Of a stretch of 64,000 bases of DNA, positions 18,672 through 27,317 are shown piece after piece. The notes beneath the pieces were generated by a model, which did not search any database, was not told the origin of the DNA, and worked only from the letters and a program-made list of their open reading frames with translations. The stretch is taken from positions 1 through 64,000 of the forward strand of contig NZ_JAQGNT010000036.1 of NCBI RefSeq assembly GCF_028291725.1, given 5' to 3'. A program made the position numbers and the translations under genes. Each line of letters opens with the position of its first letter. Position 1 is the stretch's first letter. The stretch comes from Hydrocarboniphaga sp. (lineage in GTDB: Bacteria; Pseudomonadota; Gammaproteobacteria; Nevskiales; Nevskiaceae).

Positions 18672-19424
18672 CTACTTCTTCTTCGCCTGGTTCGCGACCG
18701 CTTCGGCGGCGCGCTTGGCGGCTTCCGGGTCGCCGAGATAGCGGTGGCTCTTGGCTTTGAGTTCGTTGTCGAGTTCGAACATCAGCGGGATCGCGGTCGG
18801 GATGTTGATCTCGAGGATCTGTTTCTCGCCGACGCCGGTCAGATACTTGTACAGCGCACGCAGCGAGTTGCCGTGCGCGGTCACCAGTACGGTCTTGCCG
18901 GCTTTCAGGTCGGGCGCGATCGCGTCGTGCCAGAACGGCAGCACGCGCTCCAGTGTGGTCGCCAGCGATTCGGTCGCCGGCAGCGCGTTGACGTCGAAGG
19001 CCTTGTAGCGCGCGTCGTGGCGCGGGTGCCCCGGATCGGCGGCGTCCATGGCCGGAGGCGGCACGTCGTAACTGCGGCGCCAGATTTTCACCTGCTCCTC
19101 GCCATGCCTGGCGGTGGTTTCGGCTTTATCCAGCCCCTGCAGCGCGCCATAGTGGCGCTCGTTCAGGCGCCAGCTCTTGATCACCGGAATCCATAGCTGG
19201 TCGAGACCTTCGAGCACCACGTTCTGGGTGCGGATCGCGCGCTTCAGTACCGAGGTGTAGGCGACGTCGAACGCCAGGCCCTCGTCCTTCAGCAGTTTGC
19301 CGGCGGCGATCGCCTCGGCAACGCCGGCCTCGGTCAGATCGACGTCGACCCAGCCGGTAAAGCGGTTCTCGAGATTCCACTGGCTCTGGCCGTGGCGCAG
19401 CAGCACGAGTTTGCGGGTGCTCAT
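18672..19424 (-). CDS. gpmA: 2,3-bisphosphoglycerate-dependent phosphoglycerate mutase
   Basis: Glycolytic/gluconeogenic enzyme of 250 residues interconverting 3- and 2-phosphoglycerate. The phospho-histidine motif [10 protein letters not shown] (H11), the segment [15 protein letters not shown] and the second catalytic histidine in [11 protein letters not shown] are all present. The length matches E. coli GpmA. Its ATG overlaps the stop of the upstream carbonic-anhydrase-like gene by 4 bp (TCAT on the plus strand). Confidence 0.97.
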   Translation of the reverse strand: MSTRKLVLLRHGQSQWNLENRFTGWVDVDLTEAGVAEAIAAGKLLKDEGLAFDVAYTSVLKRAIRTQNVVLEGLDQLWIPVIKSWRLNERHYGALQGLDKAETTARHGEEQVKIWRRSYDVPPPAMDAADPGHPRHDARYKAFDVNALPATESLATTLERVLPFWHDAIAPDLKAGKTVLVTAHGNSLRALYKYLTGVGEKQILEINIPTAIPLMFELDNELKAKSHRYLGDPEAAKRAAEAVANQAKKK

Positions 19425-19969
19425 GGTGATGGTCGTTCCTGTCGATCCTGCAGATGCCGGTTTTTGAGCCGCACGTAATGAGCGGTGGAATAGGTGAAAT
19501 TGTCGCGCTCGTCCCGGGTCAGTTCGCGCACCGCGACCGCCGGCGATCCGCGATACAGCCAGCCGCTTTTCAGGCGCTTGTTCGGCGGCACCAGGCTGCC
19601 GGCGGCGAGTATCACGTCGCTGTCGATCACCGCCTTGTCGAGCACGATCGCGCCCATGCCGATCAGCACGCGGTCGCCGACGGTGCAGGCATGCAGGATC
19701 GCGCCATGGCCGACGGTCACGTCCTCGCCGATGCTGAGTTCCAAGCCGCCGGGCGTGTACGGACCGTCGTGCGTGGCATGCAGCACCGCGTTGTCCTGCA
19801 CGTTGCTGCGTGCGCCGACGGCCATTTTGTTGACGTCGCCGCGCAGCGCCGCGAACGGCCAGATCGACACGTCGTCGCCGAGCGTGACCGCGCCCTGCAC
19901 CAGCGCGAGTTCGTCGATGTAGACCGCGTGGCCCAGCGTCGGCGAGATGCCCTGGTAGCTGCGAATCAT
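19421..19969 (-). CDS. Gamma-class carbonic anhydrase family protein (YrdA-like)
   Basis: A 182-residue left-handed beta-helix protein with hexapeptide repeats ([54 protein letters not shown]). The zinc histidines expected of the family lie in VLHATH and [10 protein letters not shown]. It may hydrate CO2 or act as a ferripyochelin-binding-like protein. It is coupled to gpmA by a 4-bp overlap and starts 4 bp after the next gene upstream, so the three genes form one operon. Confidence 0.92.
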   Translation of the reverse strand: MIRSYQGISPTLGHAVYIDELALVQGAVTLGDDVSIWPFAALRGDVNKMAVGARSNVQDNAVLHATHDGPYTPGGLELSIGEDVTVGHGAILHACTVGDRVLIGMGAIVLDKAVIDSDVILAAGSLVPPNKRLKSGWLYRGSPAVAVRELTRDERDNFTYSTAHYVRLKNRHLQDRQERPSP

Positions 19970-19973
19970 GGTC

Positions 19974-20894
19974 TCAAGGGGGCAGCGGCGTGGTGGTAAT
20001 GCCCGGCGTGTTCAGCCGGTTGACGTAGTTGGCGTCCGACCACTTGTTGAGAAACTCCTTGATGTGGTCGAGCACGTCGCTCTGGCCGCGCAGCCCCGGG
20101 CCGATCGACGCCAGCAGGCGCGGATGCGGCATCTTCGGATAGATGATGGTCTCCACCGGCCCGCCGGCGCGGCCGATGCTGGCGGCGAGGTTGCGGGTGC
20201 TGCTGACCTGCACGATCTCGTCGTCCTCGCCGGACATCAGCAGCATCGGCGGGTTGCGGCCGTCGGTGAACATGATCGGCTGCGACTGCTCGAACTTCTC
20301 CGGCGGGCCGAACAGATCGCGCAGCGTCGGGTCCACCAGCGGCAGGAAGTCATACGGGCCGGCCAGGCCGACCATGCCGCGCAGCCAGGTGCGCGATCCG
20401 CCGACGTCCTGCAAGTACTGCTCGTTCAGCGCCAGCATCGCGGCGATATGCGCGCCCGAGGAATGGCCCATCACGAAAATCTTCTTCGGGTCGCAGCCGT
20501 AGTCGGAGATATGGTCGCGTGTCCATTTGACGACGCGCGCGCCGTCCTGCACGAAGGCCGGAAAGCGCACCATCGGGTACAGGCTCACGTCCGGGATCAC
20601 CGTGCAGTAGCCGATGCGCGCCAGCGCGCCACCGACGAACTCGTATTCGTCCTTGGTGCCGGTGGTCCAGCGCTTGCCGTAGAAGAACACCACGACCGGG
20701 CGCTTGGTCTGGTTGGCCGGCGTGTAGACGTCGAGCCGCAGATTCTTGACCGGGTCGTAGGGCATGTTCTGGGTGCGCTGGAAGTCCTTGGTGGACGTAA
20801 AGCTGTTCAGAACCTGCTCGCCGGAGCAGGCGCTCAGCGCGGCGAGCAGCGGCAGGCTCAGCCAGAGGCAAACGTTGCGGAAGGCGTGGGTCAT
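19974..20894 (-). CDS. Alpha/beta-hydrolase (carboxylesterase-type) lipoprotein
   Basis: A 306-residue lipoprotein with a signal ending in LSAC (C23), then a hydrolase fold of the BD-FAE/carboxylesterase type. Visible are VVVFFYGKRW (oxyanion loop), the nucleophile elbow GHSSGA (S145) and a late Asp/His region (GEDDEIVQ; KMPHPRLL). The ATG at 20894 is chosen because it begins the signal peptide; the upstream in-frame ATG at 21011 lacks one. First gene of the operon with the gamma carbonic anhydrase and gpmA. The substrate is unknown. Confidence 0.88.
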   Translation of the reverse strand: MTHAFRNVCLWLSLPLLAALSACSGEQVLNSFTSTKDFQRTQNMPYDPVKNLRLDVYTPANQTKRPVVVFFYGKRWTTGTKDEYEFVGGALARIGYCTVIPDVSLYPMVRFPAFVQDGARVVKWTRDHISDYGCDPKKIFVMGHSSGAHIAAMLALNEQYLQDVGGSRTWLRGMVGLAGPYDFLPLVDPTLRDLFGPPEKFEQSQPIMFTDGRNPPMLLMSGEDDEIVQVSSTRNLAASIGRAGGPVETIIYPKMPHPRLLASIGPGLRGQSDVLDHIKEFLNKWSDANYVNRLNTPGITTTPLPP

Positions 20895-21028
20895 CGGGTC
20901 GGGTTTGCTGGCACGGGCGCAGGGGCGCGCCCGAAGTCTCAATGTTAATTCATGTCGCCCTGCGCCACTTGTTCGCGCCTGAGCGCGCCCCCATGCTTCA
21001 GCACTCGTCACAAGAACTTTCGTAAACC

Positions 21029-23095
21029 ATGACCCAGACCGCGAATCCGCTGCTAGCCGAGCGCCCCCTGAACCAGTTGCCGGATTTTGCGCAACTCGCG
21101 CCCGAGCAGGCCGAGCCGGCGCTGGACCAGTTGCTGGCCGCCAATCGCGCCGCGCTGGACCAGCTGCTGAGCAAGCAGGGCGAGCCGAGCTGGGCGACGC
21201 TGATCGAGCCGCTGGAGCAGATGGGCGAAGGCCTGGGCCAGATGTGGGGTCCGGTGTCGCATCTGTTCGGGGTGCGCGCGACCGCGGGTTGGCGCTCCGC
21301 CTACAACGCCTGCCTGCCGAAGATCACCGAGTACGGCCTGGAGTTGTCGCAGTCGGCGCCGCTGTGCGCGGCGTATCGCGCGATCGAGCAGCGCCCGGAT
21401 TTCGCCGGGCTGTCGCCGGTGCGGCAGAAAGTGATACGCGATGCACTGCGCGACTTCCGCCTGTCGGGCATCGATCTGCCGGCCGACCAGCAGGCGCGCT
21501 ACAAGGACATCGCGCTGCGCCTGTCCGAAATCCAGACCCAGTTCGAAGAACACTTGATGGACGCGATCCAGGCCTTCAGCAAGCACGTCACCGACGAGTC
21601 CCTGCTGGCCGGCATGACGGCGGCGGCCAAGAGCCAGGCGCAGGAAAAAGCCAGGGCCAAGAACCTGGACGGCTGGCTGCTGACGCTGGATTTCCCCAGC
21701 TTCGATGCGGTGATCACCTATTCGACCAACCGCGAGCTGCGCAAGGAGCTGTACACCGCGTTCACCACGCGCGCCTCCGATCAGGGCCCGCAAGCTGGCC
21801 AGTTCGACAACGGCCCGCTGATGCAGGAGATCCTCGCGCTGCGTCATGAGGAAGCCCGGCTGCTGGGCTTCGAGCACTACGCCGAGCTGTCGCTGGCGAC
21901 CAAGATGGCCGACTCGGCCGACGAGGTCGAAGCCTTCCTGCTGGATCTGGCGCGCCGCGCGCGGCCGCAGGCGCTGGCCGAGCTAGCCGAGCTGCGCGCC
22001 TACGCCAAACAGCTCGACGGTCTCGACGAGCTGCAGCCCTGGGACACCGCGTATTACTCCGAGAAGCTGAAGGAAAGCAGCCTCGGCCTGTCGGATGAAG
22101 AGCTGCGCCCGTACTTCTCGCTGCCGAAGGTGCTGCAGGGCTTGTTCGGCGTGATCGAGAAGCTCTACGGCCTGCGCGCCGGGATCATCGAGAACGCCTC
22201 GGTCTGGCATCCGGACGTGCGCCTGTACGGTTTGAAGAATGCCGGTGGCGACATCGTCGGCCGCTTCTACCTCGACCCGTTCGCGCGCGAGGACAAGCGC
22301 GGCGGTGCCTGGATGGACGAATGCCACAACCGCCGCCGCAGCGCCGCGGGCCTGCAAGACCCGGTGGCCTACCTGGTCTGCAACTTCCGCCCGGCGGTAG
22401 CCGCCGACCAGCCGGCGCTGCTGACGCACGACGAGGTCGTGACCCTGTTCCACGAATTCGGCCACGGCCTGCATCTGCTGCTGACCCAGGTCGACGAGGC
22501 CTCGCTGGCCGGCATCCACGGCGTGGAGTGGGACGCGGTCGAGCTGCCCAGCCAGTTCATGGAGAACTGGTGCTATCACGAAGCGACGCTGCGCGGCTTC
22601 GCCCACCACTGGCAGACCGGCGAGCCGCTGCCGGACGCGCTGCTGCAAAAGCTGCTCGGCAGCCGCGTGTTCCAGACCGGGCTGATGACGGTGCGCCAGG
22701 TCGAGTTCGCGCTGTTCGACCTGCGCCTGCACCGCGACTTCGACCCGGCCATCGGTGCGCGCGTGCTGGAGACGCTGGACTCGGTGCGCGACGAGGTGTC
22801 GGTGCTGCGTCCGCCGGCTTTCAACCGCATGCCGATGAGTTTCAGCCACATCTTCGCCGGCGGCTACGCCGCGGGCTACTACAGTTACAAGTGGGCCGAG
22901 GTGCTGTCGGCCGACGCTTTCGCCGCGTTCGAGGAAAGCAACTTCGCCGCCGAGACCGGGCAGCGCTTCCGCGACACGATCCTGGCCAACGGCGGCTCGC
23001 GCGAAGCACGCGAGCTGTTCCGCGAGTTCCGCGGCCGCGATCCGCAGGTGGATGCGCTGCTGCGGCACAACGGGCTGGTGGCAGAAGCTGCGTAA
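21029..23095 (+). CDS. prlC: Oligopeptidase A (M3 family zinc peptidase)
   Basis: Cytoplasmic zinc metallopeptidase of 688 residues that clears short peptides, including cleaved signal peptides. The zinc motif HEFGH is at 475-479 inside VTLFHEFGHGLHLLL, followed by the ligand region ELPSQFMENWCYH and the C-terminal SFSHIFAGGYAAGYYSYKWA. The length equals E. coli OpdA. It is divergent from the hydrolase operon. Its TAA stop is the first triplet of a tandem 8-bp repeat. Confidence 0.96.
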   Translation: MTQTANPLLAERPLNQLPDFAQLAPEQAEPALDQLLAANRAALDQLLSKQGEPSWATLIEPLEQMGEGLGQMWGPVSHLFGVRATAGWRSAYNACLPKITEYGLELSQSAPLCAAYRAIEQRPDFAGLSPVRQKVIRDALRDFRLSGIDLPADQQARYKDIALRLSEIQTQFEEHLMDAIQAFSKHVTDESLLAGMTAAAKSQAQEKARAKNLDGWLLTLDFPSFDAVITYSTNRELRKELYTAFTTRASDQGPQAGQFDNGPLMQEILALRHEEARLLGFEHYAELSLATKMADSADEVEAFLLDLARRARPQALAELAELRAYAKQLDGLDELQPWDTAYYSEKLKESSLGLSDEELRPYFSLPKVLQGLFGVIEKLYGLRAGIIENASVWHPDVRLYGLKNAGGDIVGRFYLDPFAREDKRGGAWMDECHNRRRSAAGLQDPVAYLVCNFRPAVAADQPALLTHDEVVTLFHEFGHGLHLLLTQVDEASLAGIHGVEWDAVELPSQFMENWCYHEATLRGFAHHWQTGEPLPDALLQKLLGSRVFQTGLMTVRQVEFALFDLRLHRDFDPAIGARVLETLDSVRDEVSVLRPPAFNRMPMSFSHIFAGGYAAGYYSYKWAEVLSADAFAAFEESNFAAETGQRFRDTILANGGSREARELFREFRGRDPQVDALLRHNGLVAEAA

Positions 23096-23132
23096 CGGCG
23101 TAACGGCGTAACGGCGTAACGGCGTAACGGGG
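23093..23132. repeat. Tandem repeat of TAACGGCG, five copies
   Basis: Five head-to-tail copies of an 8-bp unit (the last reads TAACGGGG), the first starting at the prlC stop codon. It joins directly to a family-1 REP. Because the unit is not a multiple of three, it places TAA in all three forward frames. Confidence 0.9.
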
Positions 23133-23208
23133 TAGGTTGGGGTGAGCATGCGAACCCCAACATTCGTCCGCGCCGATGTTGGGGTTCGCTGCGCTCACCC
23201 CAACCTAC
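23132..23208. repeat. REP-like palindrome, family 1 (copy b)
   Basis: GTAGGTTGGGGTGAGC at the left and its inverted copy GCTCACCCCAACCTAC at the right, between the co-directional genes prlC and glpD. The left arm follows the tandem TAACGGCG array without a gap. Confidence 0.85.
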
Positions 23209-23265
23209 GGAAAGCGGTCGGCGGCGGTTGGGGTTCGCGGTCGGCAGTTCGCTAAGCTAGCGGCC

Positions 23266-24864
23266 ATGCCCCACGCCTACCCGCTGGTCCGCGACGTCCC
23301 CGCGCTGCAAAACAGCGCGCCCTTCGATCTGCTGGTCATCGGCGGCGGCATCTACGGTGCCTGGACCGCTTACGACGCCGCGCTGCGCGGGCTCAAGGTC
23401 GCGCTGGTCGAGAAGAGCGACTGGGGCAGCGGCACTTCGAGTGCGTCGAGCAAGCTGATTCACGGCGGCCTGCGCTATCTCGAGCATTTCGAATTCCAGC
23501 TGGTGCGCCATGCGCTGGCCGAGCGTCGGGTGCTGACCGATATCGCGCCGCATCTGGTGCGGCCGCTGCGGTTCATGGTGCCGGTGTGGAAAGGCGCCCG
23601 GGTCGGCATGTTCCAGATGTCGGCGGGCCTGACACTGTACGATTTTCTCGCGGGCCGCGATCAGCCGGTCGCCCGGCACAAGTCCTACTCAAAATCCAAG
23701 CTGCTGCGGCTGCATCCCTACCTGCGCGAAGCCGGGCTCAAGGGCGGCCTGTCCTACGGCGACTGCCAGGAAGACGATGCGCGGATGACGCTGGCGGTAG
23801 TCGCAGCAGCTCAACAGGCTGGCGTCGTGGTCGCCAATCGCGTCGCCGCGACGCGGCTGCTGAAGGACGGAGACAGGATCGTCGGTGCGACGCTGCATGA
23901 TCTGCTCGGCGATACGAGCTTCGATCTGCGGGCCGCAGCGGTGGTCGCCGCCGCCGGCCCCTGGGCGCAGGCGCTGATCGGCCGCGAAGCGCCGAAGGTC
24001 AAGCTGGTCAAGGGCGTGCATCTGGTGATGCCGGCGATCCCCGGCTGCAGTGATGCCTTCCTGTTCACCGCACCGCAGGACGGCCGCGTCTACTTCGTCA
24101 TTCCCTGGTATGGCCGCACGCTGCTCGGCACCACCGAATCCGAAGTCAGCGATCCTAAGCAGGCCGTTGTCACCGGGGCCGAGGTCGCCTACCTGCTCGA
24201 GGCCGCGCGCGCTGCACTGCCGCAACTTGGCTGGACCGAGCAGCAGGTGCAAGGCCGCTTCGCCGGCGTACGCACCCTGCAGGCGGACGAGGAGGACAGC
24301 TTGTCGGCGGTCACGCGCGAGTTCGTCGTGCTGCAGCCCTCGCCGGGACTGGTGCTGCCGATCGGCGGCAAGTACACGACTTCGCGCGTCGATGCCATCG
24401 AGATCGTCGATGCGGTAATGCGCACGCTCGGCCGCGGCCGGCATCCGTCGACGACGCACGATCATCCGCTGCCCGGCGCGCCGCCGGCGCGTGGCTTCGA
24501 TGCCTGGCTCGTGAACGCCAGCACGCGCCTGCGGCAGCATGGCGTCGATGCAGCCGCAGCGATACAGCTCGCGCTGCGGCATGGGCAGCGCGTCGAACGA
24601 ATCGCCGAGCTTTTGGTCGAACAACCGGCGTGGTCTGCGCGGGTTGTTGCGCAAGCCGAGTTCATCGACGCCGAAATCGTGCTGGCCGCGCGCGAAGAAA
24701 TGTGTTTTTCCTTAGACGATTTGTTGCGCCGCCGCATGCCGTTGACCTTGCTGACCCCGCTCGCGAAGGCCGATTTACAGCAAATCGCCACGCTATTCGG
24801 CGAGCAATTGAAATGGACCGCCGATCAACGGCAGTTGGCAGTCGACGAAATGCGCTCACGCTGA
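23266..24864 (+). CDS. glpD: Glycerol-3-phosphate dehydrogenase, FAD-dependent
   Basis: A 532-residue FAD flavoprotein that oxidises sn-glycerol-3-phosphate to dihydroxyacetone phosphate and feeds electrons to quinone. The dinucleotide motif LLVIGGGIYGAWTAYDAALRG is followed by family signatures SSASSKLIHGGLRYLE and FVIPWYGRTLLGTTE, and the C-terminal domain is present. The ATG at 23266 is chosen; the longer frame would begin inside the REP. No glpF, glpK or glpR is adjacent. Confidence 0.94.
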   Translation: MPHAYPLVRDVPALQNSAPFDLLVIGGGIYGAWTAYDAALRGLKVALVEKSDWGSGTSSASSKLIHGGLRYLEHFEFQLVRHALAERRVLTDIAPHLVRPLRFMVPVWKGARVGMFQMSAGLTLYDFLAGRDQPVARHKSYSKSKLLRLHPYLREAGLKGGLSYGDCQEDDARMTLAVVAAAQQAGVVVANRVAATRLLKDGDRIVGATLHDLLGDTSFDLRAAAVVAAAGPWAQALIGREAPKVKLVKGVHLVMPAIPGCSDAFLFTAPQDGRVYFVIPWYGRTLLGTTESEVSDPKQAVVTGAEVAYLLEAARAALPQLGWTEQQVQGRFAGVRTLQADEEDSLSAVTREFVVLQPSPGLVLPIGGKYTTSRVDAIEIVDAVMRTLGRGRHPSTTHDHPLPGAPPARGFDAWLVNASTRLRQHGVDAAAAIQLALRHGQRVERIAELLVEQPAWSARVVAQAEFIDAEIVLAAREEMCFSLDDLLRRRMPLTLLTPLAKADLQQIATLFGEQLKWTADQRQLAVDEMRSR

Positions 24865-25062
24865 ACGTTGCTGCCGCAATCAGGATTTCCTCTGTGCGCA
24901 CAAGGCCTTGTCAGCATCGTGACGGGTAAGTCGTGAGTGTGATTTTTTTGTTGCCGTGCTGTGACATTGCTCCGAGACTCCGCGCCACATAAGTGGCTGT
25001 GTCTGGTTTTTCAGCGCAGCCGATTGGGACAAGAAGTCCTTTGTGCGATGAGGAGAGGCTCA

Positions 25063-27267
25063 ATGTTCGTACGAAACGCATTCGCCGCGTTGGCTGTTGT
25101 GTGCGCGCCGCTGTTTCTGTCCGCCTGTGGCGGCGGGGGTAATGAATCCACCGATGACAATGCCGGTCTGAAGACCGGCGTTTTTTCGCTGTTCGATCCG
25201 GTGGCCGCCAGCGCCACGGTGCCTTTCCCGTTCGACGGATTCTTCTCCGGCTCGACCGACGGCACGCTCAATATCCCGAACAGCAGCGGCGCGCCGTTCG
25301 TGACCCAGGCGAACCTGCAGGACGGTTTCTCGACCAGCGCGTCGATGTTCACCGACATGCTCGGCACGCTCGACTACTCGACGTTGAGCGCCGGCCTGCT
25401 GGTGATCAACACCGCGACCGGCGCGGTGCTGACGCCGGGCGTCGACTACACCACGCAAGCTTCGGTCGCGATCTCGACCAATCCGCTGTCGGGACAGGAC
25501 GAGCCGATCAGCGCGTTCCGCTCGCGCGTGCTGATCGAGCCGCTGAAGCCGCTGTCTGCGCAGACCCGCTACGTGGTCGTGCTGACGCCGGCGCTGAAGA
25601 GCCTCGACGGCGTGCCGGCCGCGCCCAGCGAGCTGTTCAAGGTAGTGCGTTCGGGGACGCCGGTCGCCGATCAGACGGTCGGCGCGCTGACCGCGCTGAG
25701 CGCCGCGCAGAAAGCCACGCTGGAGACGGTCCGCACTTCGCTGATCCGCCCGATCGTGACCCAGCTCGCCGGCTTCGGCCTGAGCGAAGAGCAGATCGTG
25801 CTGACCTGGAGCTTCACCACGCAGTCGATCGGCAACACGCTGAAGCATCTGCAGGCGAACGCAGTGGCCAGCCAGATCGCGGCGAAGAATACCGGCGCGA
25901 CGCTGGCGAATTTCAACGCCGCGCTGCCGCCGATCGCGAACGTCTACTTCGGTACCGTGAAGCTGCCGTACTACCTGGCGACGCCGGGCACGACGGCCGC
26001 GACCGTCACCGATCCGCTGACCAAGTACTGGCTGGCCGACGCTGCCAAGCCCGATACCACGCAGAGCTTTCTCGGCCAGGTTCCCTGCGGCGCGTTCGTG
26101 ACCGCGAGCACCGGTTTGTCGCCGAGCGAATCGACCACCGCCTGCTTCCCCGATCCGGTCAAGCGCAGCGACGTCACCGTGCCGGTGCTGATCACCGTAC
26201 CGAATGCGAGCAGCGGCAAGACCATGCCGGCCAACGGCTGGCCGCTGGTGATCTTCCAGCACGGCATCACCGGCAACCGTTCGCAGATGCTGGCGCTGGC
26301 ACCGGCGCTGACGCTGGCGGGTTTCGCGGTGGTATCGATCGACCTGCCGCTGCACGGCCTGCCGCCGGACAGCCCGCTGCGCATCGCCGGCGTGTCCGAA
26401 CGCACTTTCGATCTGGACCTGTCGAACAACACCACCGGCGCTTCGGGCCCGGACGGTGTGGTCGATCCCTCGGGCACTTACTTCATCAATCTTTCCAGCC
26501 TGATCACCAGCCGCGACAACATCCGCCAGGCCGTGTCCGACCTGATCGTGGTGGCGAAGTCGGCCGGCGGGACGATTCTGGTCAATACCGCTGGCTCGCC
26601 CGACGGCAACAAGTTCGATGCCACGCAGCTGCGCTTCGTCGGCCACTCGCTCGGCGGCATCGTCGGCGGCACGCTGCTCGGCGTGAACACCGAGATCGGC
26701 GCGGCGACGCTGGCCATGCCCGGTGGCGGCATCGCCAAGCTGCTCGACGCCTCGGTCAGCTTCGGTCCGCGCATTTCCGCTGGCCTGGCCGCCAGCGGCC
26801 TGATCGAAGGCACCGACAACTACGAGACTTATCTGCGCTTTGCGCAGACGCTGGTGGATTCGGCCGATCCGATCAACTACGCCGCCAGCGCAATCGATCT
26901 GCATGCCATCCACATGATCGAAGTGGTCGGCAGCGATACCTCGCCGGCCGACCAGGTGGTGCCGAACAATGCACCGGCCAACGCCGGCACGAGCAGCAAC
27001 GACAAGGTGACGATCACCGGCTTCCTGTCGGGCACCGATCCGCTGTACCAGCAGATGGGCCTGACGCCGCATGTGTACGACGGCAGCGCCGATGTGCAGT
27101 TCGGCGAGGCCGCGCACGGCAACGTCGTGCAGTTCACCACCGGCGATCACGCCTCGATCCTGAGCCCGGCCGCGTCGGCCGCCGCCACCTCGGAAATGCA
27201 GAAAGAGACCGCGAGTTTCCTGGCCAGCAACGGCCTGTGCCTGCCGATCGGAGGGTCCTGCCAATGA
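25063..27267 (+). CDS. Extracellular lipase lipoprotein, Pla-1/cef (VolA-like) family
   Basis: A 734-residue secreted lipase. The signal ends in FLSACGGGG, a lipobox, so it is likely a surface or periplasmic lipoprotein. The N-terminal region (FPFDGFFSGSTDGTLNIP; PLKPLSAQTRYVVVLTPALK) matches Pla-1/cef lipases; the hydrolase part has LVIFQHGITGNR and the nucleophile elbow GHSLGG (S529). The ATG at 25063 has AGGAGAGG just upstream. It is followed by a DUF1302 outer-membrane protein 50 bp downstream, a pairing like VolA-FadL of Vibrio. Confidence 0.9.
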   Translation: MFVRNAFAALAVVCAPLFLSACGGGGNESTDDNAGLKTGVFSLFDPVAASATVPFPFDGFFSGSTDGTLNIPNSSGAPFVTQANLQDGFSTSASMFTDMLGTLDYSTLSAGLLVINTATGAVLTPGVDYTTQASVAISTNPLSGQDEPISAFRSRVLIEPLKPLSAQTRYVVVLTPALKSLDGVPAAPSELFKVVRSGTPVADQTVGALTALSAAQKATLETVRTSLIRPIVTQLAGFGLSEEQIVLTWSFTTQSIGNTLKHLQANAVASQIAAKNTGATLANFNAALPPIANVYFGTVKLPYYLATPGTTAATVTDPLTKYWLADAAKPDTTQSFLGQVPCGAFVTASTGLSPSESTTACFPDPVKRSDVTVPVLITVPNASSGKTMPANGWPLVIFQHGITGNRSQMLALAPALTLAGFAVVSIDLPLHGLPPDSPLRIAGVSERTFDLDLSNNTTGASGPDGVVDPSGTYFINLSSLITSRDNIRQAVSDLIVVAKSAGGTILVNTAGSPDGNKFDATQLRFVGHSLGGIVGGTLLGVNTEIGAATLAMPGGGIAKLLDASVSFGPRISAGLAASGLIEGTDNYETYLRFAQTLVDSADPINYAASAIDLHAIHMIEVVGSDTSPADQVVPNNAPANAGTSSNDKVTITGFLSGTDPLYQQMGLTPHVYDGSADVQFGEAAHGNVVQFTTGDHASILSPAASAAATSEMQKETASFLASNGLCLPIGGSCQ

Positions 27268-27317
27268 CAAGCGCAGCGACCGCTACCCACGGCAACTCAT
27301 CTCATAAGGACAGGCAC

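Noticed and set aside
23093-23208. Possible CRISPR-like array
   Set aside because: Units are 8 bp without spacers, followed by a REP; no cas genes are present.
25060-27270. Minus-strand frame of 736 codons opposite the lipase
   Set aside because: Antisense shadow with biased Arg/Gln/His composition and no recognisable domain.
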